Position numbers and translations under genes: made by a program. The notes below the pieces were generated by a model. It was not told the DNA's origin, searched no databases, and worked only from the letters and a program-made list of their open reading frames with translations. Of a stretch of 64,000 bases of DNA, positions 35,516-46,770 are shown piece by piece (within the stretch, counting starts at the first letter, position 1; each line of letters begins with the position of its first letter). The DNA is from Paguma larvata (taxonomy: Eukaryota; Chordata; Mammalia; Carnivora; Viverridae), in NCBI GenBank assembly GCA_030068075.1, contig CM057826.1, positions 36,382,211 through 36,446,210 on the forward strand. Reading direction: 5' to 3'.

Positions 35516-36524
35516 TATGATAACTGAAGGAGGGTTGCTTGCCCAGAAATGATTTTGATAGGTTTTTTTTATTTACATGATATTTTTTAGGTATTGGAAA
35601 AAAATCTTTACATATTTGTTGAATAATGTCATTTAGACATATTTTATTACTGGAGATAAATCCTTTCTGTATTTAAATCATGACTTCATATAGTCAATTA
35701 CTGATGTCTATAGCTGAGTTTTTTCATGATGAGTAAGACCTCTGACAATAGCAAGTAACCGAAGAATTGATAAATATTTTAAATCAGCAGCAAAAAAGAA
35801 AAAAATATCTATTACAACCCCAAAACAGAAAGTTTATATGTAAGTATATAAAAGCATTGTAGATAAGTGATTTTATTAGTTTAAATTAAATTAAACAAAA
35901 GGCAACAAACTTACTAGCATTTGCTTTGAGTAATTTGAAAAAATTAGAAATATTTCTTTAAATGTTTAGTATTTTATACTCTATATATTAATGAATAAAG
36001 AAAGCTTGTGGAAGGGGACAGAGATCTTACCAAAAGGGTATCATAAAACTTTTAGGAAATATAAGAAATTATAAATCTTGAGCTAGATGATCATAGGTTT
36101 TTCGAAAATCTGAAATTACTAGAAATGAAAATTGTCTCAATTTTCATTGTAAGTTTTTTGTCTATTTCATTTGAAGTCATGGCTCACAAAGATTATAACA
36201 GACATAACCATTAATGGTATTTCTCTCTAGGAATTAAGGAGACGGCATGAGGAATATTTTCCTATTTCTTACATTCTTCATAAAAAATCTTGCATTACCT
36301 TTATATTTAGGAAAAAAAAGTGGAAATTATAACATCAAGCCCCAAAATTACTGAGTTCTCAGCATACTTAGTTTTATGCCGTTGGTTTTCTAAGATAAGT
36401 TTAGTAATTATATGTTAAATTATATATTTAACATCTATATATAATACATAAAATGTATAAAGAAATACATAATAATAGTAAATGAAACTAAGAATTAATA
36501 TGTTTAGTTTATTTTAAATCTTCA
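35516..36524. other. No recognised feature
   Basis: AT-rich unique DNA. Confidence 0.45.
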
Positions 36525-36640
36525 TAATTTTATAGCTCAGGATAAAGACTTAGAACATCACTTTAATTTTTCAAGCTTATATAAGTACTTGGTGATACAG
36601 CCAGGTTAGACAGCCAGACCTTGACTCAATCAGTCTATTA
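36525..36640 (-). repeat. MIR fragment, antisense
   Basis: 'agctcaggataaagacttag', 'cttatataagtacttggtga' and 'cagccagaccttgactcaat' follow the antisense MIR order (gaaactgaggctcag, aagtggcagagctggg, cccaggtct). Confidence 0.55.
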
Positions 36641-36659
36641 TTCAGACAAAAATGTTTTA

Positions 36660-36895
36660 ATGAGTGTATTCTAACACTAACATCCTATGTGGATGCTGAG
36701 GATATGAGAGTAAGAAAGACAGATGCTGTTTTTGACTTAGTAGGCAAATAATTAGAAGTCTTACATAATATGAATAACAGGTACCAAGTGATTTGGAAAC
36801 ATGTAACAGGGTTTCTGATCTAGTTGGAGAGCTCAGGGAAGGCTCTCCTGCAGAACTGGCACCTAAGTTCAAGCATGAATGGTTAATTTTTTGTA
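36660..36895 (+). repeat. Ancient interspersed repeat, unnamed (upstream part)
   Basis: 'gctgaggatatgagagtaag' followed by 'aaagacagatgctgtttttg', then 'tagttggagagctcagggaa' and 'ggcacctaagttcaagcatg' follow a dispersed ancient mammalian repeat. Judging by phrase order it is the upstream part of the family seen at 2765-3410. Confidence 0.5.
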
Positions 36896-37386
36896 GACAC
36901 TTTTTTTTTTAACTGACTTGTCCTGTGCCAGGTAGTAGTTTGTACTAACATGTTCATTGCATGTATCAAGACACTGTTCTCAGGCCTTACTTATCAGGTA
37001 CTCAAAATTCCTTTCACAGCTAGTATTTATTACTGCAGTATGCAGGGAGACATGTCTACCAATATGACTGGCAACATTTAAACTACAGTTCTTATTGACC
37101 AAAACAACACTCTTCCAAGCGGCCCTGGTTTTTCACCAGATTCATTCTGATGCAAACTGGGTTTGTTTCCACATGGCATCTCCTTTATCTTCATATAGAA
37201 AATTAATAAATTTAAGTTTAAATTTAAAAATTTAATACAAAATTAAAAATTAACAAATACTTTAAAATCTTTCTGCTTGGAAGAGTAACTTTCTAATTAC
37301 AACCAGAAAATAATTTTCCTATGTGGAGTGACCTGGGTACCTTGATCCATTATTTGTCTGCTCAGGTATTTGACAGCTGAATGGTT
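36896..37386. other. No recognised feature
   Basis: Unique DNA apart from a T-run at 36901-36910. Confidence 0.45.
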
Positions 37387-37603
37387 AAAATCAGGGGCAC
37401 CTGGGTGGCTCAGTCGGTTAAGGGTCTGACTTCAGCTCAGGTCATGATCTCGCAGTTTGTGGGTTTGAGCCCCATGTCGGGCTCTGTGCTGACAGCTCAG
37501 AGCCTGGAGCCCACTTTGGATTCTGTGTCTCCCTCTCTCTCTCTCTCTGCCCCCACTTGTGCTCTGTCTCACTCTCAAATGAATAAATATTTCTAAAAAA
37601 TCA
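37387..37603 (+). mobile_element. Feliform tRNA-SINE
   Basis: The body begins 'ggggcacctgggtggctcag' at 37394 and keeps A and B boxes, 'gctgacagctcagagcctgg', a (CT)n at 37533-37548 and a short tail. A short duplication 'aaaatca' may flank it (37387-37393, about 37597-37603). It is near consensus, so fairly young. Confidence 0.94.
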
Positions 37604-38095
37604 ATCAGGATTCTTAGCTACAAGCATAAGGATCCACTATGACTAGTTTTAGCAGGAAAAAAATTTCCTAAAGAATATTAATAGAAGGTCCAGAGACCCA
37701 GATACAGAAGATACACAGTTAAGAACAATGTCAATGCCAACTACAGAGGCTTTTCTTCTATAGACAGCACATCATTGTCTTCCCTGCTCAGCATCTATGA
37801 CTTTCAGGACTACATGCTAGAAACTATCACTCTGCTATTCCTAAATAATCAAGTCTTTACCACCGTGGAGGACATTTCCCAATAAAGAACTTTCATCAAA
37901 CACTGCATGCTTCTAAAGTCAAGATTTGCATAGATCCCTTGATTAATAGAAACTGGTTCAGGTGCTAACACTCTAGACTCAAGGGAATCTGAAGACTAAA
38001 GTTTTCTGGGTTCTGCATTGGGAATGTGGAAAATTACAAAAACAAGATATTGGGTAGCCATACGTAGCAAAATTCCACATCTCCCAATAATGTGT
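37604..38095 (+). repeat. Ancient interspersed repeat, unnamed
   Basis: Phrases 'caggattcttagctacaagc', 'agttttagcaggaaaaaaat', 'ggtgctaacactctagactc' and 'gatattgggtagccatacgt' follow, in order, an old dispersed mammalian repeat of uncertain class. Divergence is high. Confidence 0.45.
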
Positions 38096-38402
38096 AGGCT
38101 ACAAAGTAAAAATATTCCAGAACTGTTTTTTTAGAAGTGTCCTTACTAATTTACATTTTAAATGAAGTCAAATAAAAAAGCAAAATCTATAAATACACAT
38201 ATGCACATCTATGTGTACAAACATATTTATATGCAAACAATTATTTGAAGGTAGTGGGCACCAGTCAGGAGTGTAATAAAGGTTTGTAATGAAAAGCTCA
38301 CATTCAAAAGAAATTAATATAACAGTACTGAAATATGTAATTTTATGTTGTTGATATTAAGGATATATATTGACCAATTACTAAATACATTTAGTACACT
38401 TC
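38096..38402. other. No recognised feature
   Basis: Unique AT-rich spacer. Confidence 0.45.
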
Positions 38403-38705
38403 TATTTATAGTGATATATTGCTGCCATAACATATTATCACAAACTTAGTGGCATTAGACAACATAAAATTATTTTACAGCTCTGGGTCCAAAGTCCACA
38501 GCCGGTATCACTACGCTAAAATAGGGTTGCCTTCCTTTCTGGAAGTTTCAGGGGAAAATCCCTTCTTTGGCATTTCAAACTTGTAAAATCTCCCCCATTG
38601 TCCTCTTAGCTCATAGCCTCCTTCCTTCATCTTCAAAGCCAGTAACACTGCATCTGACTGTCTTAAAGCCACATTTTTCTCCGGCCACAGCTTGGAAAGG
38701 TTCTC
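38403..38705 (+). repeat. Ancient interspersed repeat, unnamed
   Basis: 'tattgctgccataacatatt', 'atcacaaacttagtggcatt', 'acaacataaaattattttac', 'gctctgggtccaaagtccac' and 'aggggaaaatcccttctttg' follow the well-known old repeat containing 'gctgtaacaaattaccacaa'. The element is interrupted at its right side by a SINE. I do not assign the family name. Confidence 0.7.
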
Positions 38706-38985
38706 CCTTTCATTTATTTCTGTTTTATTTTTTTAAAGTGTATTTATTTATGTTGAGAGAGAAAGAGAGACAGAGATTGCACATGGGTGCACGGGCACAT
38801 GAGCAGGAGGAGAAGGAGCAGAGAGAGAAGGAAAGAGAGAGAATCCCAAGCAGGGTCTGTACTGTCGGTGCAGAGCCTGACATGACACAGAGCTTGAACC
38901 CACAAATTGAGAGACCATGACCTGAGCCAAAATCAAGAGTCAATGATTAACCGACTTTGAGCCACCCAGGTACCGCAGATTTTCC
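38706..38985 (-). mobile_element. tRNA-SINE, antisense
   Basis: The inverted body is about 38725-38977: 'gtatttatttatgttgagag', a GA-rich stretch, 'gaccatgacctgagccaaaa', head 'gagccacccaggtaccgc'. It lies in the ancient repeat just to the left. A diverged duplication around 'ttctccctttc' and 'ttttcccttt' may flank it. Confidence 0.9.
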
Positions 38986-39609
38986 CTTTTAAAGGACTTA
39001 AATTGATTATATTAGGCCACAAAATCCAGGATAACCTCCCTGTCTCAGGTCTTTAATTAGTTAGCAGTATTTTTTTTGCTATGTATGGTAACATTCACAG
39101 ATTCCTGGGATTTGGAACTAGGTTGTGACTAGGGGAAGGGGAGCATTAGTATGTCAGCCTCAGGGTACATATTCGGCTTAACCTTTTAAGTTCAGCTATT
39201 TGGTGAAGATAAAAATGTAATTTGGAGATAGTAGACAAAATTATATTAAATGTTAGTATGCTGACAAGTATTTAAAAATCTTCCCTTAAAAAAAATGTCA
39301 TACTCAAAATGTATGAATCTTGCCATAGACAGCAAACAATCAAACTTCAATAGGCTCCTTAGGACGTGGTTTGTAAATGGTTTCCCTACCATATTTGAAG
39401 CGACAGTGTAATGATTCAAAATGTACCAGTAAGTCATATGTCCTGATAGCAGAAATAAAATGAATAATAAGCAATCAAGTTACATAGTTTTGTATATAAG
39501 TCACAAATTGCACAAGCATTTTGAAAATAAAATTATTCAAAATCACATTTTTAACATTCTGATCTAGAACTCACAATAAAGGGCTGTCTCTACGTTGAAT
39601 ATTGTCAAC
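38986..39609. other. No recognised feature
   Basis: Unique AT-rich DNA between two antisense SINEs. Confidence 0.45.
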
Positions 39610-39846
39610 ATTGACAACTTTTATTTTATTTTCTTTTTTTACCATTTATTTATTTCTGAGAAAGAGAGAGAGAGTGAGCAGGAAAAGGCAGAGAGAGGGA
39701 GACACAGAATCTGAAGCAGGCTCCAAGCTCTGAGCTGTCAGCACAGAGCCTGCCATGGGGCTCGAGCTCATGAAACGTGAAATCATGACCTGAGCTGAAG
39801 TGGGACAACTTCAGCCACCCAGGAGCCTCAAGATTGACAACTTTTA
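39610..39846 (-). mobile_element. tRNA-SINE, antisense, exact 14-base duplication
   Basis: The body is 39624-39832: 'ccatttatttatttctgaga', 'gaagcaggctccaagctctg', 'gctgtcagcacagagcctgc', and a head missing part of the A-box region ('ggacaacttcagccaccc'). The duplication 'attgacaactttta' is exact at 39610-39623 and 39833-39846. Confidence 0.95.
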
Positions 39847-40553
39847 GTATTAAGATTTTCTACCTTTGGCTTGTTATCAAATTTTCACAAATCACTGTGG
39901 TATATGTATACCAGACATAAATACAAAGGAGCAAATGAGGTTTTCTGATGCTTCCTTTGTTCTTTATGAAGCAAAGCCTGAAGTTAAAGTGGTCAGTGCA
40001 GCGAGCATGGAGTAAAGAATTTTCCTGATCAGAAAGGTAAGAATCAAAAGATACTTTGTCTCTTTTACCATTAGGTTGGAGAAGGTACATTAGCCTTCAA
40101 GGGTGTTCCTACTATCATGTAAAGTAACCTATCATTCCTAGATTCTTCCATATCTGATTTATCACTGTGCCATTGGGCCTACAGAGGCCTACCGTGACTT
40201 ACTATAGTTTTAACATACTTTTAACAATTTTTTTTTGATAATTAAAGCAGCCTTTTGTCACCTGGGGGGCATGATTTGGTTATATATGACTTCAAAAGAT
40301 ATATATATTTTTTTTTTTTCAAAATGAACAACTTCTGATTTGTGAAGCTTCAACAAAATTAATGATTTAGCATATATATATCTATGATGGTGCACTGGTT
40401 CTACAGATAATAGAAAACTAAAAAGTCTCTTGCTCTGGACACATCAATATGTTCCTCAGATAATATGATTAGTTTTGACTTAGGTGGCTGGGCTGCTTTG
40501 AGAAATCTATGTAGTGTATACATATTGTTAGGCACAAATATAACTTTTTCATC
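39847..40553. other. No recognised feature
   Basis: Unique DNA; short T-runs near 40228 and 40308. Confidence 0.45.
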
Positions 40554-40800
40554 AAGAAATAATAAATGGGGGGCGCCTGGGTGGCTCAGTCGGTTGAGTG
40601 TCCGACTTCAGCTCAGGTCATGATCTCGCCGTCTGTGAGTTCGAGCCCCGCGTCGGGCTCTGTGCTGACAGCTCAGAGCCTGGAGCCTGCTTCACATTCT
40701 GTGTCTCCCTCTCTCTCTGCCCCTCCCCCACTCATGCTCTGTCTCTCCCTGTCTCAAAAATAAATAAACATTTAAAAAAAAAAAAAGAAATAATAAATGG
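40554..40800 (+). mobile_element. Youngest-looking feliform tRNA-SINE, perfect 16-base duplication
   Basis: The body 40570-40784 is almost consensus. It has an intact A box ('ggtggctcagtcggttg'), B box ('gagttcgagccccgcgtcgg' with CpGs still present), (CT)n, 'gtctcaaaaataaataaaca' and a pure A-run. The duplication 'aagaaataataaatgg' is exact at 40554-40569 and 40785-40800. Kept CpGs, the pure tail and the unmutated duplication all point to a recent insertion. Confidence 0.97.
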
Positions 40801-41554
40801 AAATGAAGAAAGTAAATATTCATCTGAGTAATGTAGAGAGGAAACAAGAAAATAAACCTAAACAAAGCAGAAGAAGATTTATAAACCAAAAAGCAAATTA
40901 AGGACAATATTATAGAACTGACAAATGCACTGTTGATATAATTTTTAGCAAAAGGCAAAACATTGTGAAAAACAAAATAACTAATATAATCAAGAAACAA
41001 AAAGTAAACAAAATATTAAAATATGAAAAAAATGAATTTGCTTTAAACATAATTTAGTTGAATATAACATATTTGATTATATTGTGTTCATTAGTTTAAT
41101 AAAAATAAATCATTTTATTTTTGTTTAAAATTTTGGATTTTTAAGTTTTAGAATTTACATTGACATTGTAAAGGAAATGTTTTTATAAGATTCACTGCAC
41201 CATAAAACATATGGAGAAGATCATCCAAATTGATATTGAATATGTGTGATTAAAATTCATGTCTTAATGTAAAAATAATATGATTTTAATATGATTGTTT
41301 ACTTTAAAGTACAGTCAACATTACCTTTAGAGTTGAAACTTTAGAAACATTTACTAGAATTAAGTATTAGGGAAGTATGTCGTTTACCATAACTGTAATT
41401 AAATACTTTTCTTAAAATTTTAGACATTGCAGATATGTGAAAAAATAAAGTATCTGTTAAACAATTACATTTCTAAATATATTTTGTCTTATTTCAGGAT
41501 AGTAACTCCTTTGTTACTTCCAACACAGTCTACTTAAAATTTAAAGGGAATATT
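40801..41554. other. No recognised feature
   Basis: AT-rich unique DNA. The minus frame at 40692-41000 partly translates the SINE and is not a gene. Confidence 0.45.
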
Positions 41555-42555
41555 AAGAGTCCTCAGTAAGGTGACTGGTTATAGGTTATAAGATTAATAT
41601 CCAAAGCCAAATAGCTTTTCAATATGCTATTGATAACCTATGGAATATTAAAATGGAGAAAATTACATTTACTGTGGCAATCAAAAAATAAACTTTAGGG
41701 AATAACCCTAAAAATGTGTAGATGTGTGTGATAAAACTTTAAAATACTGAACAATATATATGAAGAAATGTTTTCTCATCTTAGAAGTTAAAATTCTAAA
41801 TCTTTAAAAATAAGTGTATCTGTAAAATATGATATGAAACATGCCTATTGATAAAAATATACACACACACACATAGGTACATTGACAAACTTATTCTCAG
41901 GTTCATATGAAATGTAGAAAGTGAAGATAACTCCAAAGATTTTGATAAAAAATATTACTAAAAGGGAAATCCACTTTCTCTATATATCATATACATCCCA
42001 TAGCTATACATCATAGAGCTAAAATAATTTAAGAAATATCCTACTGTATACTAAAATAATGACTAAATGGGCAACCAGAAGAATAAGTGAATAGAAAGCT
42101 CAGAAACATACTTACAAATATTTAAATATTTTAAAAATAAAATTTTTATAGCTTAAATCAATAATATCATGTTTAATAAATGCTTGGAACTGAATAATAG
42201 GAACTTAAGGATTGAAAGAAATTAATGGTTAAAAATTGAATGAGACAAACAAAATAAAAATGCCCTAAAACACAAAGGTGAACACTTATATAATTTTGTA
42301 ATATGATTGACATTTTTTTAAAAAGCAGGGGTAGCATACAAGCATATAATAAATGATTGGTAGATTAATATTTTATAAATAAAGAGCTCTTAGAAATAAC
42401 ATTTGAACATCCCAGGGAAAATTGATCAAATAAGATAAATCAGCAGATCATAAAATTTGAAACATTTATGTTCAGTTAAACTATAAAAAATTTAAACTGT
42501 ATTAATAAATTCTTAACTCAGTGTGATACTATTTTTCATCCATCAAAGATACTTT
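41555..42555 (+). mobile_element. Very old L1 ORF2 remnant
   Basis: Diverged but colinear with L1 ORF2: 'ggttataagattaatatcca' followed by 'aaatagcttttcaatatgct', 'taaaactttaaaatactgaa', 'aaagagctcttagaaataac', and 'cagtgtgatactatttttca'. The frame is lost. A small (AC)n interrupts at 41861-41874. It runs up to the border of a younger L1 insertion at about 42562. Confidence 0.6.
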
Positions 42556-43190
42556 TGAATTAAAAATAGAATTACATTATAAGCCAGCAATCCCCCTACT
42601 GGGTATTTACCCAAAGAATACGAAAACACAATTCAGAGGGATATATGCACCCTTATGTTTATAGCATCATTATTTATAATAGTAAAGATATGGAAGCAGT
42701 CCAAGTGTCCATCCCTAGATGCATACATAAAGAATACATAAGATATATTTATAAGTTGTGATACAAGGAATAATGTGGATACAATGGAATATTACTCAGC
42801 CATAAAAAAGGAATAAACTCTTGCCATTTGCAACAATGGTATGGATGGAGCTAGAGAGTATAATGCTAAGCGAAATAAGTCAGTCAGAGAAAGACAAATA
42901 TATGATTAACCCACATGTGGAATTTAAGGAAAAAATGAGCAAAGGGAAAAGCAATGAGAGAGAGAGAGACACACACAAAGCAAGAAATAGACTCTTAATT
43001 ATAAAAACAACTTGGTGGTTACCAGAGGGGAGGAGGGGTGAGGAGGTTAAATGTGATAGTATTAAGGAGTGCACTTGTGATGAGCTCTGGGTGTTGTATG
43101 GAAGTGTTAAACTACTATACTGTACACCTGAAACTAATATAACACTGTATGTTAACTAACTGGAATTAAATAAAAACTTATATTAAAAAA
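42556..43190 (+). mobile_element. 5'-truncated younger L1 (ORF2 tail and 3'UTR)
   Basis: About 630 bases: 'aaaaatagaattacattata', 'ctactgggtatttacccaaa', 'ggaatattactcagccataa', 'gatggagctagagagtataa', 'taagtcagtcagagaaagac', then the 3'UTR with 'gagctctgggtgttgtatgg' and an A-tail. It is much better preserved than the L1 remnant upstream. A rough duplication 'aaagatacttttgaatta' (42545-42562) and 'aaagatatttcgattttg' (from about 43188) may flank it. Confidence 0.92.
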
Positions 43191-43299
43191 AAGATATTTC
43201 GATTTTGAGTTAAACACATAAAAGTTAAACTGTATATTATAGTTAGGCTTAAATATTATTTACTTCTTTGATGATTTTCAGTAAGATATTTATTTTAAT

Positions 43300-43428
43300 T
43301 TTCTGTGCTTTTGTTTTCTTATCTGAAAAATTGTGTTGCACCTTTACTTAACATGCTTGTTGTGAGGATTAAGTGAATTTGTTTCTGTAAAACATTTGGC
43401 CCGATTTATGGCATAGATTTAACCTAAG
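43300..43428 (+). repeat. MIR fragment
   Basis: 'ttgttttcttatctgaaaaa', 'gttgtgaggattaagtgaat' and 'aaaacatttggcccgattta' followed by 'tggcatag' give the 3' two-thirds of MIR in order. Confidence 0.82.
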
Positions 43429-43992
43429 TTGTCTCAAACACAGAAGATATGTTATATAAACAAATTCACTTTTGTAATAGAATATTATGTAAAGTTTTAA
43501 AAGTCTAGTTGGCATGAATAAAATGTTTATTATTTGTTGACAAGTGAAAAAAATATTCCAACAGTAAATATGAACTTTTGTTTGGAGCTATGACACTAGC
43601 TAGAATTGGACTAGCTCTCCCATTGAAAACTAACTGATGAATAATATATGAGGTGTGTGTTTTCAGATACTGGACAAAGAAGGGCAACATGAGAACACGA
43701 GATGCCCGATAAAGAGGAACTTATGATTTGATCTTATGGATTACCCAGACCTCTCCAGGGAACAATTTCCTAACCATGGCACAAAAAAATGGGTCCAAGG
43801 AGAATCTGACAAATTTCAGAGGAGCTGAAGCCTGGACAGGCCTCTAGATGAAAGAGATCTGTGTAGAGAGTCATCAGGAAGTTGTATGAAGCTTTTCTTC
43901 ATGTCCGAGGCCAAGAGCAGGGCAAAACTACAGAAGGCTGAACAGAAAGTGGCCATTATAGGTTTGAGGACAGAGCAGCATAGAGGTAGGGC
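43429..43992. other. No recognised feature
   Basis: Unique DNA with a GC-richer, gene-like composition at 43680-43990 but no supported exon. Confidence 0.4.
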
Positions 43993-44249
43993 GATGCTGG
44001 GAGGAGCATCGGACTTTGCTTCAGCTCATGATCTCACGGTTCATGAGTTTGAGCCTGCAATGGGCTCTGTGCTAACAGCTTGGAGCCTGCTTCAGATTCT
44101 GTGTTCCCCGCCACCCCCCCTCCCCGCCCCATCCCAATTATGCTCTGTCTCTGTCTCTCTCTTAAAAATAAGTAAACATTTAAAGAGATTTGAAAAAATA
44201 AAAAATAAATATGTAAATAGATAAATAAATAAATCAGGGATGCTGGGAG
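43993..44249 (+). mobile_element. 5'-truncated tRNA-SINE with 11-base duplication
   Basis: It lacks the A box and starts inside the head at 'catcggactttgcttcagctc' (44007). It then continues with 'ctcacggttcatgagtttga', a C-run ('accccccctccccgcccc') and a degenerate AT-rich tail with (AAAT)n to 44233. The duplication is 'gatgctgggag' at 43993-44003 and 44239-44249. The 83-base C-rich middle is unusual for the family. Confidence 0.9.
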
Positions 44250-44586
44250 ACCATAGGTCAGGAACACGCAGAGTGGAGACATTGTTAACCTATTCCACAA
44301 CGACAAATCTGAAAATCCAGCTTAGAAACTGTAGAGGTTATTACTTGACAGTATGGACCATGGCCTACAGCAAGGCCTAATCTACTCCTTCTCTAAAAAT
44401 CTAAACTCTAATCCCAGCAAGATCTTCAGGGCTCTGAGCTCTTTCCCAATACATTTCCCTATTCACTTCTTCCATAGGCAGTTCCTGAGTTAATATCTCT
44501 TCATAAATAACTGGCCATCTCCTAAATAAAAGGTTTCTGAGTTCGGGCTGCTTTGACAAATTAATCAAACACAAGAAAGGGGTTGT
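44250..44586. other. No recognised feature
   Basis: Unique spacer. Confidence 0.45.
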
Positions 44587-44850
44587 TGGAGCCTCCGATC
44601 TTTTTTTTTTTTTTTTGGTAACTTAAAAAAATATTTGAGAGAGAGAGAGAGTGAGTTCGAGCAGGGAAGAGGGCAGATGGAAAAAAGAGAGAGAGAGAAA
44701 GAGAGAGAGAATCTTAAGCAGGCCCCACACACAGCTCAGAGTCTGATGCAGGGCTTGATCTCACCACAGTGAGATCATGACCTGAGTCAAAATCAAGAGT
44801 CGGTCACTTAACTGACTAAGCCACACAGGTGCGCCCTGGAGCCTCTGATC
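44587..44850 (-). mobile_element. tRNA-SINE, antisense, 14-base duplication
   Basis: The body is 44601-44836: a T-run, GA-rich middle with (GA)n blocks, 'gagatcatgacctgagtcaa', head 'aagccacacaggtgcgcc'. The duplication is 'tggagcctccgatc' at 44587-44600 and 'tggagcctctgatc' at 44837-44850 (one mismatch). Confidence 0.95.
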
Positions 44851-45136
44851 TATAACCAGTTAGTCAGAAGCACGCATGACAACGTGGACTTGTGACTGGC
44901 ATCTGAAGTTTATGTTGTGGGCAGTCTGCAAGAATGGAGCCCTTATTCTGTGGGGTCTGGCACTATCTTGGTGTAGACAGTATCAAATTGACTTAAATTG
45001 TAGGACACCCAGATGGTGTCACAGAGCATTGCTTGGTGTTGTGTGGACTCCTCCTCCCCAAACATATGTTGTAATTGGTGCAGAATTCTTACTGCTTACT
45101 TAAAATGGGTGCATTTCATTTTGTGTAAATGATACC
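44851..45136. other. No recognised feature
   Basis: Unique spacer with a 75-codon plus frame (44876-45103) showing no domain. Confidence 0.4.
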
Positions 45137-45178
45137 TTAATTTATTTTATTTTTATTTTTTATTTTTTTAACATTTAT

Positions 45179-45213
<35 letters not shown>

Positions 45214-45617
45214 AGAGGAAGGACAGAGAAAGAGGGAGAGAAAGAAATACTAAGCAGACTCTGCTCTATCAACACAGAGCCCAACGTGGGGCTCCATTCC
45301 ACAAACCAGGAGATTAGGACCTGAGCTGAAATCAAGAACTGAATGCTTGGGCACCTGGGTGGCTCAATCGGTTAAGCTTAAGACTTTGGCTCAGGTCACG
45401 ATCTCACCGTTGGTGAGTTCAAGCCCCACATTGGACTCTGTGCTGACAGCTCAGAGCCTGGAGCCTGCTTGGTTTCTGTGTCTTCCTCTCTCCCTTCCCC
45501 TCCCCCGCTCAGGCTCTGTCTCTATCTCTCCCAAAAATAAACAAACATTAATTAAAAAAAAAAAAAGAAAAGAATTGAACGCTTAACTGACTGAGCTACT
45601 CAGGCACCCCATTAATT
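45137..45617 (-). mobile_element. Host tRNA-SINE (antisense), split by an opposite-strand SINE
   Basis: The host copy is antisense in two parts. 45145-45348 is the tail, a (GA)n at 45182-45212, and 'aggacctgagctgaaatcaa'. 45585-45611 is the head 'aactgactgagctactcagg'. Between them is an inserted sense-strand SINE. Joining the parts restores an uninterrupted SINE. Short outer repeats such as 'ttaattt' are possible. Confidence 0.92.
45334..45584 (+). mobile_element. Inner tRNA-SINE inserted in the host SINE
   Basis: The body is 45349-45569, near consensus ('ggcacctgggtggctcaatc', 'gctgacagctcagagcctgg', 'cccaaaaataaacaaacatt', A-run). The duplication comes from the host SINE itself: 'aagaactgaatgctt' at 45334-45348 and 'aagaattgaacgctt' at 45570-45584 (13 of 15). 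Confidence 0.95.
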
Positions 45618-45685
45618 TTTTTTTAGTAGGTATATCAAAATACCTGTTTTTCTAAGTGTAATATAAACTGAGAATTCATTTATTA

Positions 45686-45888
45686 AAAAATTAACAGATT
45701 AGGGATGCCTGGGTGACTCTTTCAGTTAAGTATCTTGATTTTGGCTCAGGTCCTACACAGTTCATGGGATTAGGCCTCATATCAGTCTCTTTGCTGACAG
45801 CTTGGAACCTGCTTGGGATTTTCTCTCCTCACTGTCTCTGACCCTCTCTCGCTCTTATAATAAATAAATAAATTTTTAAAAATTAACA
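45686..45888 (+). mobile_element. tRNA-SINE with 11-base duplication
   Basis: The body is 45702-45877 ('ggatgcctgggtgactcttt', a lightly eroded middle, 'ttataataaataaataaatt'). The duplication 'aaaaattaaca' is at 45686-45696 and 45878-45888, a few bases from the visible head. Confidence 0.88.
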
Positions 45889-46649
45889 TTATACTTTATG
45901 GTCATATTGTGCAATTTTTCGCCACCTTTTTAGGGGATTTTTTTCAATTTTCTCCATTAAATCTATATATGAGTTATTATCAGATAACAATAACTTTTTG
46001 ATACATTGACAGGATGTATCAACCTATTTTAAAATAACAGATTTTTAAAACTTTAGCTAAGTATAGAGTGAAGGCAAATTTCAACCGCTTGGTAGACTGT
46101 GCATTGCAATATGAAGGAAGATACGCTTGGAAAACCATTTGAAGTTTCTGAAGACAGTAATTCAGATTTTGCTTGGGGTTTACTGAAGTAATTTACTAAG
46201 TTTGAAAAGCATGTTTCCTAGAAAATTAGGTAAAAGAATGTAAAAGTAAATTTACAGAAATAAATGGCAGTTCTTGGTGACTGATTAACTTCTGAATGTT
46301 GAAGATAGAAAACAATTTAAAATAATTCAGATTTGCAAATATGATTACTGGAAGAATAGTAATATCATAATGACTTTTGGAAAAAGCCATCTGAATTTAA
46401 GGCAAGGTGGATTGTTTGTGACCATTGGCTACCAGACTGATAATTATATTAACACATACAATTACATCAGTGTGTCTGATTCTATTTGCATATATAATAA
46501 ATATTTATTTAAATATCTTTGCTGGAATCAAGTAGAAAAAAGCTTTCATATCCTAGAATCTAAAACTGAGACTAATGGATGTACTGAACTGCTCATGATC
46601 ATTAAACAGTGAGTTTAGGTTAATAGAGATCATCTTTTTTTCATAATAA
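45889..46649. other. No recognised feature
   Basis: Unique DNA. The frame at 46370-46612 (80 codons) shows no domain. Confidence 0.45.
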
Positions 46650-46770
46650 CCTTCTACTATGTAGGATTCATGAAGGCAGGGATTGTGTCTTATTCACCCA
46701 GGACCAGAAGAATACCAGGGAGATAGGTTTGCTCTGAGTATATATTAAATGAAAGAGTGCCTCAACTCAA
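46650..46770 (+). repeat. Old L2/MIR3-type 3' end
   Basis: 'gattcatgaaggcagggatt', 'gtgtcttattcacccaggac', and 'gagtatatattaaatgaaag' follow the L2-type end 'catgagggcagggac ... gtgctcaataaatatttg'. Confidence 0.6.

Noticed and set aside
40574..40645. A and B boxes that look like a tRNA gene (also at 4125, 25298, 37398 and other SINE heads)
   Set aside because: They are the tRNA-derived heads of SINEs. The sequence after the B box is SINE body, with no acceptor-stem pairing.
40566..40831. Repeated frames beginning like MAQSV/WVAQSV (also 32428-32616, 37381-37596, 45347-45586, 25305-25511)
   Set aside because: All are translations of the same SINE head, so their similarity is repeat similarity and not a gene family.
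42562..43190. The frame at 42821-43159 (112 codons) as a gene
   Set aside because: It is the L1 ORF2 end and 3'UTR in translation.
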